From the NCBI GenBank assembly GCA_964235605.1, contig CAXSCR010000024.1, forward strand, positions 1 through 56,903: a stretch of 56,903 bases of DNA, read 5' to 3'. The DNA is from DATCRE01 sp964235605 (lineage in GTDB: Bacteria; Bacteroidota; Bacteroidia; Cytophagales; Cyclobacteriaceae). Positions 52,869 through 56,903 of the stretch are shown one piece after another. Below the pieces are notes generated by a model. It searched no databases and was not told the DNA's origin. It saw nothing but the letters and a program-made list of their open reading frames with translations. The first letter of the stretch is position 1; each line of letters opens with the position of its first letter. The translations under genes were made by a program, and so were the position numbers.

Positions 52869-53732
52869 TTACCCTAAATAAGGTTTCAATGTGTTACTCC
52901 GTGAACTGTGTCTGAGTCTTCTAGTAGCTTTTTCCTTAATTTGGCGTACGCGCTCTCTTGTTAGGTTATACTTTTCGCCAATTTCTTCTAATGTCATGGC
53001 GTTTTCACCATTCAGGCCAAAATAGAATGCAATTACATCTGCTTCTCTTTGAGTTAAAGTAGAAAGTGCACGTTGTACCTCTCTTCTTAGGGAGTCCATC
53101 ATTAACCCAGAATCAGGTGTTTCTTCGCTATCATTCTCAAGTACATCTAAAAGACCATTTTCTTCACCTTGAACAAAAGGTGCATCTACTGAAACGTGTC
53201 TACCAGATGTTTTCATGGTGTCAATAACCTCTTGTGTGGTTATTTCCAATACATCGGCAAGCTCTTCTGAAGATGGCTCACGTTGAAATTTTTGTTCTAA
53301 TTCAGAAAAAGTTTTAGAAATTTTATTAAGTGATCCCACTCTATTTAATGGCAGTCTAACAATTCTAGATTGTTCAGCTAAAGCTTGCATAATTGATTGG
53401 CGTATCCACCAAACCGCATATGAAATAAATTTAAAACCTCTTGTCTCATCAAAACGTTTAGCAGCCTTAATCAAACCCAGATTTCCTTCATTAATCAGAT
53501 CTCCAAGTGTAAGACCGTTGTTTTGATACTGCTTTGCTACAGACACTACAAAGCGTAAATTTGCTTTTGTTAACTTTTCAAGTGCAACCTGATCTCCCTC
53601 CCTGATTCTTTTCGCTAGTTCCACTTCAACATCAGAAGTGATCAAATCCACTTTGCCAATTTCTTGTAAATATTTGTCGAGGGATTGGCTCTCGCGATTG
53701 GTAATCTGTTTACTGATCTTTAGTTGTCTCAT
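52869..53732 (-). CDS. rpoD: Primary sigma factor (RpoD/SigA type)
   Basis: 287 residues. Region 1.2 (LDKYLQEIG), 2.1-2.4 (LRFVVSVAKQYQNNGLTLGD through ISYAVWWIRQSIMQALAEQS), region 3 (LNRVGSLNKISKTFSELEQK) and 4.2 (TLEEIGEKYNLTRERVRQIK). The lack of a 1.1 region and small size are normal for Bacteroidota, whose sigma-A reads TTTG and TAnnTTTG. Leader of about 125 nt if the box at 53873-53866 is used. Confidence 0.96.
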   Translation of the reverse strand: MRQLKISKQITNRESQSLDKYLQEIGKVDLITSDVEVELAKRIREGDQVALEKLTKANLRFVVSVAKQYQNNGLTLGDLINEGNLGLIKAAKRFDETRGFKFISYAVWWIRQSIMQALAEQSRIVRLPLNRVGSLNKISKTFSELEQKFQREPSSEELADVLEITTQEVIDTMKTSGRHVSVDAPFVQGEENGLLDVLENDSEETPDSGLMMDSLRREVQRALSTLTQREADVIAFYFGLNGENAMTLEEIGEKYNLTRERVRQIKEKATRRLRHSSRSNTLKPYLG

Positions 53733-54163
53733 TTTTAATATTTAATTGTATAAGAATAGTTCACGATTAACACCAGAATACAAGTATTATGGTATCTAAC
53801 AAAAATTGATCTTAAAGGTTCAAGTGTTAGACGCAGCAATGGGAAATGCTAAGGTTTAAGTGCAACAAAGATACAATTTATATTGAATCTTTCTGTAAAA
53901 AAAGCATGAATCCACGATAATTTAGCGGAAATTTTAACAAAATCAGGCCCGAAATTTGTTAAGGAGTTTTACTCATTAAACATTTTTTACTAATCAACTA
54001 AGTAAACAAACAAACCATTACCATAAAGTAAATAATTTTTATAGACTTTATAACATTTTGCACTCCCTAATGTAACCATTATATTGGCGCTTTATTTATC
54101 TTAAGCGCAATACCTTGTTGATGTAACGACGCTGAAAGTATTTAATTAACAAACAAATAATTT
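53733..54163. other. Divergent upstream region of rpoD and the GH30 gene
   Basis: 431 bases without a gene. A TATCTTTG box on the minus strand (53873-53866) could serve rpoD. For the GH30 gene no clean TAnnTTTG is seen; ACATTTTG near 54055 is off by two bases. The rest is AT-rich with no evident structure. Confidence 0.5.
53866..53873 (-). promoter_or_regulatory. Candidate -7 promoter box of rpoD
   Basis: Minus-strand TATCTTTG; the ATG at 53732 lies about 134 nt downstream, so the leader would be much longer than those of other genes here. Confidence 0.4.
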
Positions 54164-55600
54164 ATGTTAAAAAGATTTTACGTTTCCGCGCTTATCATTT
54201 TGATGTCGATCAAATCAGTTGCGCAAACCACAAATGTTGATAAAAAGGTTATAATCTATACTACTGCGCAAAATACTGCCTATAAAATTACACCTACTGA
54301 TACCGTAGTTCTTAAAAATTTCGAACAACCATTAGAGACGCATGTATGTGTTTTTATAGATCCTCTTCACACTTTTCAAACACTTGTGGGTATCGGGGGT
54401 ACATTTACAGATGCTGCTGCTGAGACGTTCGCAAAGCTTCCAAAAGAGAAGCAAAAAGAGCTGTTACATGCTTATTATGATAAGAAAGACGGGCTAGGAT
54501 ATAATTTTGCAAGGACTACAATTCATAGTTCCGACTTTTCAAGCAAAAGTTATACATACATAGCCGATAACGATAAAGAGTTAAAGACTTTTAGCATAGA
54601 ACATGACAAACAATTTCGAATTCCATTAATCAAACAAGCGCTGGAAGCAGCGGGCGGCAAACTGACAATGTTTGTAAGTCCATGGAGCCCACCTGCTTGG
54701 ATGAAAGACTCTAATAATATGCTTAAGGGCGGTAAAGTTTTGCCACAGTACCAAAGTGTTTGGGCAAATTATTACATTAAGTTTATAGGGGCTTACGAAA
54801 AAGAAGGGATACCCATTTGGGGTTTATCGGTACAAAACGAGCCTATGGCTAAGCAAACCTGGGAATCATGCATATACACGGCAGAAGAAGAGAGAGATTT
54901 CATTAAACTTTATTTAGGTCCAACCTTGCATAAAGCAGGAATGGGTGATAAGAAATTAATTGCATGGGATCATAACCGTGACCAAATCTATCAAAGAGCA
55001 AGTACAATTCTTAATGATACTGCTGCAGCTAAATATGTATGGGGTATAGGATATCACTGGTACGAAACATGGACTGGCAGTGGTATGTTATTCAACAATT
55101 TAAGACTGGTTAACCAAGCATTTCCTGAGAAGAAATTGATTTTTACTGAAGGCTGTGTTGAACGGTTCAAGTTCGACGGCATAAAGGATTGGGCACTTGG
55201 TGAAAGATATGGCTACTCAATGGTTAATGATTTTAATTGTGGTACATCGGCTTGGACAGACTGGAATTTATTACTAGATGAAAAGGGCGGCCCTAACCAC
55301 GTAGGTAATTTTTGCTACGCTCCTATAATTGCTGATACACGAACTGGCAGTTTAATTTACACGAATAGCTACTATTATATTGGGCATTTTTCAAGGTTCA
55401 TTCGTCCTGGGGCGAAGAGAATTGTTAGTTCATCAAGTCGTGATGTTCTTCAAACGACTGCTTTTAAAAATGAGGATGGAACCATTGCGGTGGTTGTATT
55501 AAATACAACAGACCAGAAAATGTCATATCGTTTATGGATCGATGGCAAAGCGGCTGAAACAACGAGCTTGCCGCATTCTATTATGACCTTGGTTTTTTAG
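54164..55600 (+). CDS. GH30-family glycoside hydrolase (glucosylceramidase-like)
   Basis: 478 residues. Signal peptide (about 1-20), start of fold VGIGGTFTDAAAETFAKLP, (beta/alpha)8 barrel with acid/base E226 (GLSVQNEP) and nucleophile E329 (IFTEGC), and a small C-terminal beta domain. Family GH30 subfamily 1/3-like, active on beta-1,6- or beta-glucosidic bonds of glycolipids or polysaccharides. No SusCD genes adjoin, so it may be a stand-alone exported hydrolase. Confidence 0.93.
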   Translation: MLKRFYVSALIILMSIKSVAQTTNVDKKVIIYTTAQNTAYKITPTDTVVLKNFEQPLETHVCVFIDPLHTFQTLVGIGGTFTDAAAETFAKLPKEKQKELLHAYYDKKDGLGYNFARTTIHSSDFSSKSYTYIADNDKELKTFSIEHDKQFRIPLIKQALEAAGGKLTMFVSPWSPPAWMKDSNNMLKGGKVLPQYQSVWANYYIKFIGAYEKEGIPIWGLSVQNEPMAKQTWESCIYTAEEERDFIKLYLGPTLHKAGMGDKKLIAWDHNRDQIYQRASTILNDTAAAKYVWGIGYHWYETWTGSGMLFNNLRLVNQAFPEKKLIFTEGCVERFKFDGIKDWALGERYGYSMVNDFNCGTSAWTDWNLLLDEKGGPNHVGNFCYAPIIADTRTGSLIYTNSYYYIGHFSRFIRPGAKRIVSSSSRDVLQTTAFKNEDGTIAVVVLNTTDQKMSYRLWIDGKAAETTSLPHSIMTLVF

Positions 55601-55628
55601 ACCTCCTAAAATTAAGTGAGATTGGTGC

Positions 55629-55995
55629 CAGGGAAAATCGCTTAAAAAATGATAGTTGATTCCTTTTACTAAATTAACTATTGATATAAAAAATAATTCC
55701 TTCTGATGCTCTTTTAGGAAAGGTGTTTGTTTAACTGGAACGCTAACCATTTTAATAATGCTTTGCAAATTCGATGGGCTCAACTTCCAATATTACAAGC
55801 GATTCCCCTAGGGGGAATGCGCTCTCAAACGATGATTGTCATTTGTAACTTTTACTTATTCGTTATGCCACCAGGCCAAGAAATACAAATCCTCAACATG
55901 AGCCCGGCATGTGAGTAACCTGCATAAAACTTTAAAAAAACGAGCTAGCAACTCAAAAGCTAGCAGCCAGAAGCTAAGTTTGACATTAAAAACTT
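55629..55995 (+). mobile_element. MITE-like element, copy C, right end lost
   Basis: Left end CAGGGAAAATCGCTTAAAAA (from 55629). The middle differs from copy A over about 100 bases, but from 55775 to 55975 the two match closely (CTCAACTTCCAATATTACAA, TTTACTTATTCGTTATGCC, CATGTGAGT). The heptamer array (55942-55975) runs into AAGTTTGACATTAAAAACTT and is then cut off at 55995, exactly where group II intron sequence begins, so its right end was lost on joining. Confidence 0.8.
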
Positions 55996-56848
55996 CCAGG
56001 TAGAGCGGTTCGTTTCCTCCCCGCTCCCCTTGCCCCAGCGATTCTTTGACCTTCTGGCCATAAAAGTGAACCCCAGAAAATCAAACTTCTCATGTAAGTA
56101 GCTATCTCTCCTGTCTTCATCTTTACAGTAAACAATCTTTGTCTTTGCTTCATTCAGTTCCAGTTTGCAGACTGCCATTCTTTCAATTATTAAAAGTTTT
56201 AATCTTTCAGCTTCCTGCTTACTTCTACAGTGGCAGATGGGTTTTCGGAATGTTAAACGACTTTGCTTCTTGCATTAATTCCTCCTAAATCTCTTTAGTT
56301 GTTAAACTCAATTAGCTGAATAATGTACCCCCTTCGATCTGTCTTCATTACAAAGACTTCATCTCTAATACAGGATACTCCGTCCCTGTGCTTTGCATCG
56401 GTACTCTGGCTCTGACAGGTTCTCTGCTTGAGTTTCTCCCTTTGACAACCACCACTGCGCTGCAGGAAGTATAATTGTCTTGCATCAAAACGACAGGTTC
56501 CCAAGTTCCATAATAACGCCTCCATACAGATCATGTCACCTTTGTGCCGGATGCCATTCAGGCAGTAAACAGGTAGCTCCTGAACTTCTCCCGGGTTAAC
56601 GACATCCCCCCGGTTTTGACATCGTCCCTACGCTTTCGACATTTCTTCAGTGATTCCCTTGCGGTCATCTTCTGCACAGTTATCTGACAATTTTTTACAC
56701 TGCCTTTTCCGTATCGCTCAATACCTCACCTCTTTAATGAAGCACCATACGGTGATTTGAAACCTCACCTGTAAGTTGGTTTCGAGGGGCCTGCCCTCAT
56801 CATTATTACAGCATCAAACATCTTCCTCGATATTTGTTCCTGGCGCAC
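55996..56848 (-). mobile_element. Group II intron remnant with internal deletions
   Basis: On the minus strand an intron-like 5' end GTGCGCCAGG begins at 56848 (consensus GUGYG), followed by about 570 bases of intron RNA-like sequence and an AGGAGG ribosome site (56286-56281) before the reverse-transcriptase start. After 16 codons (MQEAKSFNIPKT..) the frame stops and the reading frame jumps to the finger/palm part of the enzyme. The 3' portion (domain V/VI, rest of RT) is missing. Confidence 0.75.
56020..56275 (-). pseudogene. Deleted group II intron reverse transcriptase (LtrA-like)
   Basis: N-terminus MQEAKSFNIPKT at 56275, then a deletion joins out-of-frame sequence reading CHCRSKQEAERLKLLIIERM, CKLELNEAKTKIVYCKDEDR and FDFLGFTFMARRSKNRWGKG, the RT 5-7 region of LtrA-type proteins. 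The YADD box and everything after GKG are gone. Inactive. Confidence 0.85.
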
Positions 56849-56903
56849 GTTCGATATTGCCCCAACACTTTTAACTGCGAAGGCTTCAACATTGAGAAAC
56901 TTT

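Noticed and set aside
56295..56534. Minus-strand 79-codon open frame in the group II intron
   Set aside because: It lies within intron RNA domain sequence upstream of the RT ribosome site and has no protein-like composition.

Overview
The window looks like a chromosomal segment of a Bacteroidota bacterium, most likely of the order Cytophagales. The main reasons are a short group-1 sigma factor of the RpoD type with no long N-terminal region, repeated TAnnTTTG promoter boxes just upstream of genes, a miaB / sigma-54 activator / lptE / secG cluster, YwqK-type MORN repeats, an LTD (lamin-tail) lipoprotein, a PorSS-era set of lipoproteins with short lipoboxes, and many TTG/GTG starts. All assignments come from reading motifs by eye; no database search was possible.

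Layout. 1-1779: a 55-bp direct repeat built from AGCTAGN heptamers, then a phytoene-desaturase/retinol-saturase-like FAD enzyme. 1938-6533: a small unknown protein and a minus-strand stress-flavoured run (baeRF, SDR, LEA-like, YpfJ metallopeptidase). 6534-7820: a gene-poor stretch with a terminator, decayed gene relics and a 26-residue lipoprotein. 7821-10794: PAP2 phosphatase, MORN-repeat protein, gamma-carbonic-anhydrase-like protein. 10866-11397: an intact non-autonomous transposable element with inverted ends and a 10-bp target duplication. 11465-16085: the miaB / EBP / lptE / unknown / secG operon. 16086-19917: cbpM-cbpA, SemiSWEET, RNase HI, a beta-barrel protein, an alpha/beta hydrolase and an HPF-type ribosome factor. 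19959-20154: a truncated second copy of the element, followed by a YbiT-type ABC-F gene. 22003-26226: a tight four-gene operon (LTD lipoprotein, DUF4956 membrane protein, HlyD-like adaptor, TolC-like outer-membrane protein), the best candidate for an undescribed machine. 26379-28739: a cold-adaptation run (desaturase, cold-shock protein, DEAD-box helicase). 28853-37430: ECF sigma factor, Rieske oxygenase, KefB-like antiporter, a GMC dehydrogenase with its small subunit, and Uup. 38108-43700: DUF3667 protein, MetG, a periplasmic-TPR histidine kinase divergent from two tiny exported peptides (second candidate system). 44310-50289: bioB, sppA, folK, a GAF-domain sensor without an output domain and a CDF metal exporter. 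50310-55600: haloperoxidase-like lipoprotein, SGNH hydrolase, rpoD, GH30 glycosidase. 55629-56848: a third copy of the element fused to a deleted group II intron.

How it fits together. Much of the window is housekeeping (translation, Sec and Lpt export, biotin, folate, sigma factor). Envelope biogenesis and sensing run through it: LptE, SecG, SppA, the tripartite-like LTD operon, the TPR kinase with exported peptides. Seven genes have a TAnnTTTG box ending 16-19 nt before the start codon, which suggests very short mRNA leaders and helps to decide start codons. Mobile-element copies lie directly upstream of the miaB and ybiT promoters and downstream of the GH30 gene.
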